Origin: Actinomyces sp. 432
GTDB taxonomy: Bacteria > Actinomycetota > Actinomycetes > Actinomycetales > Actinomycetaceae
Reading direction: 5' to 3'
Assembly: GCF_009930875.1 (NCBI RefSeq)
Contig: NZ_CP025249.1
Coordinates: forward strand, 2,728,001 to 2,792,000
DNA: 64,000 bases
Below the pieces are notes generated by a model. It ran no database searches, was not told the DNA's origin, and saw nothing but the letters and a program-made list of their open reading frames with translations. The first letter of the stretch is position 1. Every line of letters starts with the position of its first letter. The translations under genes and the position numbers were made by a program. Below, in pieces: positions 17,639 to 26,270 of the stretch.

Positions 17639-19740
17639 CGCCTCCCACTCTTAGCGCCTGCTTCGAAACCATTCGACCCCATCAATGCCTCACCCAGAAC
17701 AGAGTCAAGCTCCCAATCATCTTCAATCCACCCCATGAACTGCTCGATGCTTTCCGGATTGGACAGCAACGCCTCACCGTCAATATGCAAGTCTCCCTGA
17801 TCGTCGCGCTTCATCCAGGAATCCTCGTAATAGTTGTTCTCGTAGTCCAAGTATGCCTCGGGCGGCAAATACCCGCGCTCATCAAGCTTGACATACGATT
17901 CCGCTAATATTCTCCTCATGGCTTGCTCCTGCATACTCACCGCCTCGTCCTGCGCCTGCTGCGCATTTGATGGCAAGCAGTCCCCCACCATATCGAGCGC
18001 ATACGACTCCGCGATACTTAGCGCCTTTCCTGCCACAGCGGACTGTGGTCCCGGTATGAAGCTCAGCCCTTTACCAAAGGCGTTTAGGATCATCTGATTG
18101 GTCGCGTCTTTCTCGGCTGCGGCGTCGCCGCGCCCCTTCTCCGCGGCACCCTGAATATATCCGATAAGGCGGCCATTACTGTACCCCGTTTGAGACGCCC
18201 GCTTATACGCCTCCTCCCCACTCGCGTCTTCCGGCAGAGCATCCAATGCGCTATCCATGCGCGCAGACGCGTACCTGCCTGCAGCGTCGGAGACGGTCTG
18301 CAAGGCGACGTCATCCTTGAGCGTCTCCTGCAACAATGCGCGCACCTCCTCGTCGTGCTTCTCATCCCAGCCAGCGGGCATCGCAGCATTGAATTGCGAT
18401 CTCCGTGAATTTCTTTGAACGTCGCCTGCGGCCTCATCCACCTCCTGCATGGAGTTGGCCAGTACCACGGCCGCGTTCTGCCGCGAAGTGTCCGTCCACA
18501 GGCCATCCTTACGCCCGGCCATGTCAACCACCGCCTGCTCCGTGATCCACGCAGCACGCTCGTCCTTCGTACCCGTCGTCAACTGACGATGCTCCGAAGC
18601 ACCGGCCACGGCCGCCGTAAGCGCCTCAAAACTGGTCGAATCCCAGTCACGCCCCTTAAGCCACTCCCAGGTAGTACCATCAACCTCCACGGTCTGCTCG
18701 GTGGCACGGTCATCAACCGGCGGCGCCAGGAAGTCCAAAGCCGCATCAGGCTGCCGCCCCATCGCAGTCAGAATCCCGGCCATCGGATCCCAATCACCCA
18801 TGCTCCCCTCAGGCGAAGAGGTCTTCAGCATCATCTCCCACCACGCCGGGTAACCTTCGCTGGTCTTCTCATGCGCCTGTATGGCATTCCCCAGATCCTG
18901 CAGGAAGTACTTGTTGAACACTCCGCCGGCCTGCACCGCCTCGCCGTCAACCTCGGCCGTATTCGCTGCGGTTCGGTTCGCGCCTTCCAGCAGCAGGTTG
19001 AAGCCTAGCGGCATGTAGTAGGGCTGATCTTCGTCCGTGACGAGTTCCGCCAGCTCCTCCGCATACTCCTTGCGGTGCTGGGGCGTCCAGGCAGAGGAGT
19101 TCGTCGCCGTGCCGAAGCAGATCGACAGCGTCGCCTGAGCGGACAACCATGCTTCGTTGGCCCTATCCCAGCGAGTGCCGTAGTCAGTGTCGGGATCCTT
19201 CGGATCGTAGTCCGGAAAGTTCTCAAGCTGGTACTGCCGGTGCTTGTCAATCGTGTAGGCCAGATCGGCCATGCCCTCAGGTCCCATGGCGTCGGCGAAG
19301 GCCGCAGCATAGACCTCATCATCCTGATGGTCTGCTACCGATCCATTCATCAGGTCCAGCAGCTCATCGGGATCTGCGTTCTTCGCCTTCTCCGCGTCGA
19401 TCTCCGCCTGGACTACCGAACTGAGATCGTCCGAAGAGTTGATCGTCACGGTGTCCGGCAAATTGTAGGTGATGACGCCGTTAGCGTCCATGCCCGCAAT
19501 TCCCGACTCATTCAACCGCACGATCTCGTCCTTGCAGGACTCAATCTCATCTGCTCTGGCCCTCAGGTTATCAATGGCGGTCAACGCGTCCGTGCTGAAG
19601 TCAGTGTCAGGCACGGTGACATCGGCGTTGTTAAGCTCGAGATTGATTGAGCTCCGAGCGCCTTCCGCGTCGGTGGCAACCTTACGGATTTGAGCGATGG
19701 CGGTTTCCAGCTTCTCTGCGTTGAGGGATACCTTTGTCAT
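17635..19740 (-). CDS. DUF6571-like large protein with WXG/LXG-type helical N-terminus, unknown function
   Basis: 701 residues, starting at the ATG at 19740, which has GGGGAGGAAC 4 bases upstream; a 16-residue longer frame from 19788 has no such site. Residues 1-110 are helical (SLNAEKLETAIAQIRKVATD...DNLRARADEIESCKDEIVRL), resembling the N-termini of type VII secretion substrates. From residue about 115 (DAEKAKNADPDELLDLMNGS) it is collinear with the fusion protein. A 360-bp stretch at 18441-18800 is about 97% identical to 15341-15700 while flanking parts diverge much more. No signal peptide or membrane span is evident. The call to DUF6571 is from memory of the family pattern. It lacks recognised catalytic motifs. 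Confidence 0.72.
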   Translation of the reverse strand: MTKVSLNAEKLETAIAQIRKVATDAEGARSSINLELNNADVTVPDTDFSTDALTAIDNLRARADEIESCKDEIVRLNESGIAGMDANGVITYNLPDTVTINSSDDLSSVVQAEIDAEKAKNADPDELLDLMNGSVADHQDDEVYAAAFADAMGPEGMADLAYTIDKHRQYQLENFPDYDPKDPDTDYGTRWDRANEAWLSAQATLSICFGTATNSSAWTPQHRKEYAEELAELVTDEDQPYYMPLGFNLLLEGANRTAANTAEVDGEAVQAGGVFNKYFLQDLGNAIQAHEKTSEGYPAWWEMMLKTSSPEGSMGDWDPMAGILTAMGRQPDAALDFLAPPVDDRATEQTVEVDGTTWEWLKGRDWDSTSFEALTAAVAGASEHRQLTTGTKDERAAWITEQAVVDMAGRKDGLWTDTSRQNAAVVLANSMQEVDEAAGDVQRNSRRSQFNAAMPAGWDEKHDEEVRALLQETLKDDVALQTVSDAAGRYASARMDSALDALPEDASGEEAYKRASQTGYSNGRLIGYIQGAAEKGRGDAAAEKDATNQMILNAFGKGLSFIPGPQSAVAGKALSIAESYALDMVGDCLPSNAQQAQDEAVSMQEQAMRRILAESYVKLDERGYLPPEAYLDYENNYYEDSWMKRDDQGDLHIDGEALLSNPESIEQFMGWIEDDWELDSVLGEALMGSNGFEAGAKSGRR

Positions 19741-19799
19741 TATTGTTCCTCCCCTTCCTATGCAGCAACCAGGCGGAATTCCCGACACCCCTATGGGCG

Positions 19800-20069
19800 T
19801 CAGCTATCCTCCTCGCCGCTTTCTGCGTTGGCTATTGCCGTCGCAAGATCCTCACTGAGCGCCGCAAACACACCAATCAGCGCGTCAATCTCGGCCTTCG
19901 TCTCCTCGGACTCTTCATCCGCCAGCGGCCCCTCCCAGGTGTCGGACGCATTCACCCAGCCATGCAGCCCCTCCACAACGGTGCAGGCGTACGGATTCAC
20001 CAGGTCCGTCTCGCGGTTCTTGCGATCGACATATTCCTTCAGCTCGGTGAGCTTTTCCTTCTCGGACAT
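19800..20069 (-). CDS. Small WXG-like protein heading the DUF6571 cassette
   Basis: 89 residues with a strong GGAGGAAGAG site before its ATG. It is acidic and predicted helical on both sides of a WEG at residues 45-47, close to the place where WXG100 proteins carry their WxG turn (here SDTWEGPLADEE). It contains one Cys, which is uncommon for WXG100. It precedes the 701-residue gene by 59 bp in the same direction. A role as a secretion partner or chaperone of the larger protein is inference; it could equally be an unrelated small helical protein. Confidence 0.55.
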   Translation of the reverse strand: MSEKEKLTELKEYVDRKNRETDLVNPYACTVVEGLHGWVNASDTWEGPLADEESEETKAEIDALIGVFAALSEDLATAIANAESGEEDS

Positions 20070-20336
20070 CTCTTCCTCCAGGGTTACTAGGCGACTCGGG
20101 CGGCCATCGACTCACCATCACTGTACCGCAACTAACAGGCTGCGTTACGCCCATCGCTTGACTCTACTTTGCCAGCACGCCGCGCAACTGCTTGCGCGCA
20201 GCATGCAGAGGCCGCGTGGGAGGATGCCGCCTGGGCGCTCCTTACTGTTGACATGCGCCCGGGAGCGGCGCACGATGGAGATGCCGTCCTCCAGCACCCC
20301 ATCGTGCAGTAATGCACTCCTGGACGCGGAAGGAGC
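20070..20336. other. Divergent upstream region of DUF6571 cassette and MauE-like gene
   Basis: 267 bp between divergent starts, expected to hold both promoters. I see no supported ORF and no clear operator palindrome. Confidence 0.35.
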
Positions 20337-20876
20337 GTGAGTACCTTGCTCTCGACTGTCGCCATGATGCTCGCAGCGGGTCGGACCCTGACCGGTCTGC
20401 TGCTGGCTCTGAGCGCCTACGCAAAGCTCTCCACGTCGCGCGATCAGCAGGTAGCGGACGTTGTCGGCTACCGCATAGTGTCCGGGCGCTCAGCCCGTCA
20501 TGTGGCACTGGCTCTACCTGTGATCGAGCTGTTCTTGGCAGGCTGCCTGATACTGGGCGGCCGCCTGCCCATCACCGAGACCATCGCAGCGGTCCTGCTA
20601 CTGGCCCTGGCCGGCGCATCTGCCAGCGTAGTCGCACGCGGCATACATGCGGACTGCGGCTACTTCGGCACGAGGCTGCGCTGGAGAGTGGGCCCCGGCA
20701 TAGTCGTCGTGGACGCGGCACTGGCCGCCGTGCTCATTGCCGACCTACTCATCACCCCGCAGCGCCTCGTCCTGTCCAGCCCCGGCAGCAACCTGGTGGT
20801 AATCGTGCTAGGCATAGCCGCAGGCTTCAACCTCCTGACAAACTGGGACAAGTTCCGTCGGCCGCAGCCAGCCTGA
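20337..20876 (+). CDS. MauE/DoxX-like four-helix membrane protein
   Basis: 179 residues with about four hydrophobic segments (AGRTLTGLLLALSAYAKL, VALALPVIELFLAGCLILGG, IAAVLLLALAGASASVVA, VVVDAALAAVLIADLLI). The motif HADCGYFGTRLRWR between spans 3 and 4 resembles the Cys-Gly motif of MauE-type proteins, which help thiol redox handling in the envelope. The GTG at 20337 is only one base from GGAAGGAG, so a TTG at 20346 may be the true start. It is monocistronic and followed by a family B palindrome. Confidence 0.7.
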   Translation: MSTLLSTVAMMLAAGRTLTGLLLALSAYAKLSTSRDQQVADVVGYRIVSGRSARHVALALPVIELFLAGCLILGGRLPITETIAAVLLLALAGASASVVARGIHADCGYFGTRLRWRVGPGIVVVDAALAAVLIADLLITPQRLVLSSPGSNLVVIVLGIAAGFNLLTNWDKFRRPQPA

Positions 20877-20936
20877 GAGATACCCTCCCCAGCCAACACC
20901 CAGCCGCTGCCCTCAACGGCGACCAAATGCCCCTAC

Positions 20937-20997
20937 TGCGAACTTTTGCACCCTGGTGTGCGGAAAACTGCCGTACACCAGGGTGCAAAAGTTCGTA
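20937..20997. repeat. Family B palindrome, copy 3
   Basis: Arms 20937-20963 (TGCGAACTTTTGCACCCTGG...) and 20971-20997, complementary except for one G-T pair, with a 7-base loop. It sits between two convergent genes, 60 bp past the MauE-like stop and 65 bp from the ppdK stop. Confidence 0.93.
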
Positions 20998-21062
20998 TCG
21001 GAGCCCCGCCGGCGTGCCGTCAGCGCTTCACATCGACGGCACGCCGACGCTTCACCAATGCG

Positions 21063-23768
21063 TCACTCGGCCGGCTCCAGCACCGCCGCCCGACCCGCTT
21101 CCAGACGCGCCACCGGCACGCGGAACGGCGAGCATGACACATAGTCCAAACCGACCCGGTGGAAGAAGGCGATCGAGTCGGGGTCACCACCGTGCTCACC
21201 GCACACGCCCATCTTCATGCCCGGCTTGGTAGACCGGCCGCCGTCGACGCCCATCCGCACCATGCCGCCCACGCCGTCGACGTCAATGGACTCGAACGGG
21301 GAAGTGCCGAAGATGCCCGCCTCGATGTAGCGGCCCACGAAGGACGCCTCCACGTCGTCGCGGGAGAAGCCCCAGGTGGTCTGGGTCAGGTCATTAGTGC
21401 CGAAGGAGAAGAAGTCCGCCTCCTCGGCGATGTGCGCCGCGGTGACGGCCGCGCGCGGCAGCTCAATCATGCAGCCGACCGGGAAGTCGAGGTCGAAGCC
21501 GGACTCCGCGGACACCTCCGCCAGCACCGCCTCCGCGCGCTCCCGCGCCAACTGCAGCTCCCGCACCGATCCGATCAGCGGGATCATCACCTCCGGGCGG
21601 GGATCGCCGCCCGCCTTGAGCCGCTCGACGGCGGCCTCCGCGATGGCCCGCACCTGCAGCTCGATCAGGCCCGGCATGGTCAGCAGCAGACGCACGCCGC
21701 GCAGACCGAGCATCGGGTTGGCCTCGTGGTTGCGGCGCACCACGGCGAGCAGCTGCTCGTCGGCCGGGTCCAGGGTGCCGCGCTCCCGGTCAACCGCAAC
21801 CTTGACGCTCAGCTCGGTCAGGTCGGGGAGGAACTCGTGCAGCGGCGGGTCGATCAGGCGCACCGTCATGGGCTTGCCGTCCATCGTCTCAAGCATCTGC
21901 ACGAAGTCGCCCTTCTGCAGCAGCAGCAAGGCGGCCAGGGCGGCCTCCCGCTCGGCGTCGTCGGCGGCGAGGATCAGGTTCTGCACGTACTGCTTGCGCT
22001 CACCGAGGAACATGTGCTCGGTGCGGCACAGGCCCACGCCCTGAGCGCCGCGGTGGATGGCGTGGCGCGCGTCGTCGGGGGTGTCGGCGTTGGCACGCAC
22101 CTGCAGGCGGCGTACCTCATCGGCCCGCCGCATGATGCGGTCCACGCTGGTGACCAGCTCGCGGGAGTCGTCGTCGGCGGCGGAGGCCAGCGCCGTGTCC
22201 AGGCCACGGCGCAGGTAGGTCATCACCGGGGAGTCGACCACGGCGACCTCCCCCAGGAACACCTCACCGGTGGTGCCGTCGATCGCGATCACATCGTCAC
22301 TGGTCAGGGGCGCCTCCCGCCCGGCCACACGCACGGTGCGGGCGGAGGCGTCCACCTCCAGCGCCTCGGCGCCGCACACGCAGGTCTTGCCCATGCCGCG
22401 GGCGACGACGGCGGCGTGCGAGGTCTTCCCGCCGCGGGCGGTAAGCACGCCGACGGCGGCGACCATGCCCGGCAGGTCGTCGGGGTTGGTCTCGCGACGC
22501 ACCAGGATGACGGACTCCCCGGCCTCGGCACGGGCGATGGCCTCGGCGTTGTCGAAGGCGATGTGGCCGACGGCGGCGCCCGGGGATGCGGGCATGGCGC
22601 GGGTGATCAGGTCGCGTCCGGCGTCGTCGCCGAACTGCGGGAACATCAGCTGGGTGAGCTGATCACCGGTGACGCGGGTGAGGGCCTCGTCCATGGTGAT
22701 CAGCTTCTCGTCCACCAGCTGGGTGGCCACGCGGAAGGCCGCCGCTGCGGTGCGCTTGCCCACGCGGGTCTGCAGCAGCCAGAGCTTGCCGCGCTCAATG
22801 GTGAACTCGATGTCGCACAGGTCGCGGTAGTGGGTCTCCAGGCGGCGCATGGCGGCGCGCAGCTCGTCGTAGCTGGTCTTGTCCAGGCGCTCCAAGTCCG
22901 CCAGGGACAGGGTGTTGCGGATGCCGGCGACGACGTCCTCACCCTGGGCGTTGACCAGGTAGTCGCCGTACACGCCGGAGCGGCCGGTCGAGGGGTCGCG
23001 GGTGAAGCACACGCCGGTGCCGGAGGTCTCCCCCATGTTGCCGAACACCATGGTGCACACGTTGACGGCGGTGCCCAGGTCGTGCGGGATCTTCTCGCGG
23101 CGCCGGTAGATGTGGGCGCGCTCGGTGTTCCAGGAGCGGAAGACGGCCTCCGTGGCCATGTCCAGCTGGGCGCGCGGGTCCTGGGGGAAGTCGATGCCTG
23201 CGTGCTCGGCGACGATCGCCTTGTACTGCTCCACGAGCTCCTTGAGGGCATCCACGTCTAGCTCGTAGTCGAGGCTGACGCCGCGCTCGACCTTCTTGGC
23301 GTCCAGGGCGTCGGAGAAGTGATCGCCGTCGACGTCGAGCACGGTCTTGCCGAACATCTGGATCAGGCGGCGGTAGGAGTCCCAGGCGAAGCGCTCATCG
23401 CCTGAAGCGGCGGCCAGGCCCTTGACCGAGGCGTCGTTCAGACCGATGTTCAGGACCGTTTCCATCATGCCGGGCATGGAGAACTTGGCGCCGGAGCGCA
23501 CGGACACGAGCAGCGGGTCCTCGGCGTCACCCAGCTGGCGGCCGAGCTCCTCCTCGACCTGCCGGAGCGCTGTGGTGACCTGGACGGCTAGCTCATCGGG
23601 GACGACGCCGTCGCGCAGATAGGCCCGGCAGGCGTCGGTGGTGATGGTGAAGCCGGGCGGCACCGGCAGGCCGAGTCGGGTCATCTCGGCGAGGTTGGCC
23701 CCTTTACCGCCCAGGAGGTCCTTCTGGTCCTTGTCTCCCTCACTGAAGCGGTATACGTACTTGGGCAT
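21063..23768 (-). CDS. ppdK: Pyruvate, phosphate dikinase
   Basis: 901 residues, full length. It interconverts pyruvate + ATP + Pi with PEP + AMP + PPi and supports PPi-linked glycolysis or gluconeogenesis. The N-terminal ATP-grasp part begins YVYRFSEGDKDQKDLLGGKG; the swivelling His domain has GGKTSHAAVVARGMGKTCVC near residue 455; the PEP/pyruvate barrel has GLCRTEHMF, a Cys-containing MKMGVCGEHGGDP and SFGTNDLTQ. The start ATG has AGAAAGAG upstream. A pyrophosphatase gene lies in the same window, but there is no operon link. The long frames on the opposite strand are shadows. Confidence 0.97.
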   Translation of the reverse strand: MPKYVYRFSEGDKDQKDLLGGKGANLAEMTRLGLPVPPGFTITTDACRAYLRDGVVPDELAVQVTTALRQVEEELGRQLGDAEDPLLVSVRSGAKFSMPGMMETVLNIGLNDASVKGLAAASGDERFAWDSYRRLIQMFGKTVLDVDGDHFSDALDAKKVERGVSLDYELDVDALKELVEQYKAIVAEHAGIDFPQDPRAQLDMATEAVFRSWNTERAHIYRRREKIPHDLGTAVNVCTMVFGNMGETSGTGVCFTRDPSTGRSGVYGDYLVNAQGEDVVAGIRNTLSLADLERLDKTSYDELRAAMRRLETHYRDLCDIEFTIERGKLWLLQTRVGKRTAAAAFRVATQLVDEKLITMDEALTRVTGDQLTQLMFPQFGDDAGRDLITRAMPASPGAAVGHIAFDNAEAIARAEAGESVILVRRETNPDDLPGMVAAVGVLTARGGKTSHAAVVARGMGKTCVCGAEALEVDASARTVRVAGREAPLTSDDVIAIDGTTGEVFLGEVAVVDSPVMTYLRRGLDTALASAADDDSRELVTSVDRIMRRADEVRRLQVRANADTPDDARHAIHRGAQGVGLCRTEHMFLGERKQYVQNLILAADDAEREAALAALLLLQKGDFVQMLETMDGKPMTVRLIDPPLHEFLPDLTELSVKVAVDRERGTLDPADEQLLAVVRRNHEANPMLGLRGVRLLLTMPGLIELQVRAIAEAAVERLKAGGDPRPEVMIPLIGSVRELQLARERAEAVLAEVSAESGFDLDFPVGCMIELPRAAVTAAHIAEEADFFSFGTNDLTQTTWGFSRDDVEASFVGRYIEAGIFGTSPFESIDVDGVGGMVRMGVDGGRSTKPGMKMGVCGEHGGDPDSIAFFHRVGLDYVSCSPFRVPVARLEAGRAAVLEPAE

Positions 23769-24150
23769 CGTCGCCTCTTTCTAGTTCTGGTTGGCTATGC
23801 GCCCGCGCGCGTTGACAGCGCACACTCTAATGTGACTTCAGTCCTAACGCCACTTTCCGGCGCCATGTCGCCATATCGTCGCTATTTGTACGGACAAAAT
23901 ACGCACCGGCTCACCGCACGTGGTGCGCGGACGGCGCGCCTTGCTGCAGGTGGCAAGCAGCACCAGCCCGCGGAAAGCGGAGTGCAGCGACTCATGCGCT
24001 CCGTTCTACTTTTTGGAGGCTTCCGGTTTGCGGAGTGGGGTTGCTCGTGGGGTCGGAGGGGGTTCGCAGGAGCGAGCAGGTTAGCGGGGTGCGTGGGCGT
24101 CTCGGGGCGCCTGACTCGCCCGGGGCCAGGCTGGCCCGAACCTGGCTGGC

Positions 24151-24240
24151 CCGCACACGGCTGGCCGAGGCCTAGCGGGACCGCGCCTGGCTCTCCCGCA
24201 CACGGTTGACCGAGGCCTGGCGGGACCGCGCCTGGCTCTT
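24151..24240. repeat. 45-bp tandem pair
   Basis: CCGCACACGG starts at 24151 and 24196; each unit continues through a GACCGAGGCCT-like middle to GGGACCGCGCCTGGCTCT. The flanks carry decayed further units (GGCCCGAACCTGGCT before the first). Confidence 0.85.
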
Positions 24241-24496
24241 TCACGCCGGGCCCCGCGGCGCTTTGGCCCCACATTCAAGGGCCGCACGCGACCTGCCCCC
24301 GACCAGCCTCAACACCACGAACTAAAAGAGCGGGAGGTCTCCGTCAACGCGCTGCTCTCGGCCGACGTGCAGAGGGGTGTTCGTGAGTTCACTACTCGGC
24401 ACCCACGGATTCGCTTTCTGCCGCGATGGTTCGCGGATATGGCGTTCGGGTTGGAGGAACGCTGCGTTGCGGTCGTGGTCGGGCCGTCGAGGTCGT

Positions 24497-24816
24497 TCCC
24501 GCCCACCCAAGGTCGCATTCGGGCCACTACATGGGGTCGTTTTCGGGCTCGCGAGGTCGTACTCGGGCGTATGAGGTCGTGCTCGACCACCCCACGCAGG
24601 CCGAATACGACCTCACACTCCCCAAACCCTCCACATCGTGGAGGGTTTGGGGCTGATGATGACGTTTTCGCCGGGCGGGGGACGTTCTCGGGCTGACGAG
24701 GACGTATTCGCCACGCGGAGGTCGTACTCGCCCACCCAAGGTCGTATTCGGACAACTACATGGGGTCGTTTTGGGGCCGGCGAGGTCGTACTCGGCGTAC
24801 GAGGACGTATTCGGGA
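24497..24816. repeat. Family D: GAGGTCGTACTCG-type repeats with an 83-bp duplication
   Basis: CCCACCCAAGGTCG, ACTACATGGGGTCGTTTT and CGAGGTCGTACTCGG recur in the same order at 24497-24583 and 24731-24816. Single units (AGGTCGTACTCG, AGGACGTATTCG, ACGACCTC in reverse) fill the space between. A perfect hairpin lies in the centre. Confidence 0.85.
24620..24652. repeat. Perfect 15-bp stem hairpin
   Basis: CCCCAAACCCTCCAC (24620-24634), a 3-base loop ATC, and the exact complement at 24638-24652. It is in the middle of the family D repeats, far from any stop codon, so a terminator role is not obvious. Confidence 0.85.
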
Positions 24817-24920
24817 AGGTGGTGGCATTCGCGGACGGGGCCCCGGAGTATTCAAAGTCGTGCGGGCACCGGATCGGGGACCGTGTTCCTCCGGCTGGTC
24901 CGTCCGAGAGCGCCTCTGGG

Positions 24921-24977
24921 CAGTCCAAGTAGAGCTACACAGTCCCCGTAGAGCCAGACAGTCCAAGTAGAGCCAAC
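24921..24977. repeat. 19-bp direct repeat, three units
   Basis: CAGTCCAAGTAGAGCTACA-type units start at 24921, 24940 and 24959; the middle one reads CAGTCCCCGTAGAGCCAGA. Confidence 0.85.
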
Positions 24978-25146
24978 CGCTCCGAAGTCCAATGCACCAG
25001 CCGCCGACCTGAGCACCCCCGAGAGCACACCAGCCGCCGACCCGAACGCCCCTACCGCAATGCCGCCAGCCCGCCACGCCGCAAACCTGCCACGCCGCCA
25101 GCCCACCACGCCGCAAACGCGAACAACCAGGAAAGGCAGGAACGGC

Positions 25147-26270
25147 TCAGGGCACCAGAGCGATCACGCCCTCGTGGGGGCGCAGTCGGAGACGTCGGGG
25201 CAGGGGTGCGCCGTCGGGCCGCCCCAGCGGTCCCGGTTGTACCGCGCCATGCGGAAGAGTAACGGTTCCCCCGCTCTCCCCGTCGGGTATGGCGGCCGCG
25301 ACCCCGCCTTCAAAGCGCCGTCGCCAGACTCGGCCGGACTTGCGCACAGGCCCGCACGGTCGGCCAAGATCGGCGTCCATGGCGGGGAACCAGGGCGTAC
25401 GCGAGTAGTCATCGTGCCCGGTGGCCGCATAGGACAGGCGCGGGGACCCGGCCCCGATGATCCAGAACATCGCCAACCCGTACAGGCCCTGCCGGGACCC
25501 GTCATACTCCGGACCAGACCCACCTGAGGGCGTGCGCAGCAGCCCCAGGCCCGGGCCGTCGAGCTGGCCCGCCTGCGCAGCCACCGTCGCCGCATCGAAC
25601 AGGATGTCCTCCCCCAGCCCAACCAGCACTCGTCGAAGCCCCCGCCCCAGGCGGCGTGGCGCTTCCACCGGCCGGGTTCGCGCCGTGCCTCGGCGATGTT
25701 GGGAACCAGCAGGCGGCCAGTAGCGGACAGGGCCCGCCCCGCCACGTCAACCAGTTCGCTCAGCGCCAGGCGCAGCCCCGCGACATCGGCCGGGGCGTGC
25801 GGGTCGGCGGCGGCAATGGCGGGCAGGTCCAGACCGTAATAGTCCTCGAAGACATCGTTGTCCGCCATCACCCCGTCGAAAGCGGTTCCCTCCAGCGATC
25901 CGGCGACGTGCTCCGCCCAGGCGGCGCGGTAGTCGGGGTCCCACACGCGGGCCTGGAAGTGTCCCGGATAGGAGGACCACTCCACCGGCTCGCCGGAGCG
26001 GTGCGCGATCCAGCCCCGCGCGTCAGCCTCCCGCCAGCCGATCCCCGAGGCGCAGCGTTCGGGCGGTTCGAAGTCCCGCGCCGAGGACAGGCAGCGGTAG
26101 GCCAGCACCGTCATGTCGGGGCGGGCGTCCTTGAGCCTGGCCGCAACCTCCCGCTCCCAGGGCTGGAGGACCGCGGTCCGGTAGTGGGCGACGGCGAAGT
26201 CCACCTCTGCGGGTGCAATCGGCCCGCCGTAGCGCAGCCAGGCGCCGACTCCCGTGCCGGTGCCGGTCAT
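25147..26270 (-). pseudogene. GHL15-like putative glycoside hydrolase, frameshifted
   Basis: The protein reads MTGTGTGVGAWLRYGGPIAP through RVWDPDYRAAWAEHVAGSL, DGVMADNDVFEDYYGLDLP and FDECWLG in one frame, then continues in a second frame as GEDILFDAATVAAQAGQLDG to a stop at 25147. The break falls at a GGG run (plus-strand CCC at 25618-25620), where one added G restores one frame of about 374 residues. The pattern resembles the GHL15 group of TIM-barrel hydrolases (from memory). The start ATG overlaps the pelF stop (ATGA), so it is the last gene of the Pel-like unit. It may cleave or trim the exported polymer, in the way the hydrolase domain of PelA does; that is inference. A sequencing error is likely. 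Confidence 0.75.

Larger units (their letters stand above)
23769..25146. other. 1.4-kb gene-free, repeat-filled region
   Basis: Between ppdK (whose leader is at the left end) and the GHL15-like gene I find no coding frame I would support on either strand. The region is built of successive repeat blocks, listed separately: a 45-bp tandem pair, an imperfect duplication of about 83 bp, a 15-bp perfect hairpin and a 19-bp triplet repeat. From about 25000 to 25110 there is further short Pro/Ala-like repetition (CCAGCCGCCGACC..., CCACGCCGCAAAC twice). Confidence 0.7.

Noticed and set aside
21159-23261. 700-codon open frame opposite ppdK
   Set aside because: It is the codon shadow of ppdK: His/Gly/Val-rich with no family pattern, as expected in high-GC DNA. 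The same applies to the 603-codon frame opposite nrdD and the 523-codon frame opposite the transglutaminase.
24309-24928. Open frames in the repeat region on both strands
   Set aside because: They translate family D repeats in several frames equally well, without start sites or a protein pattern.
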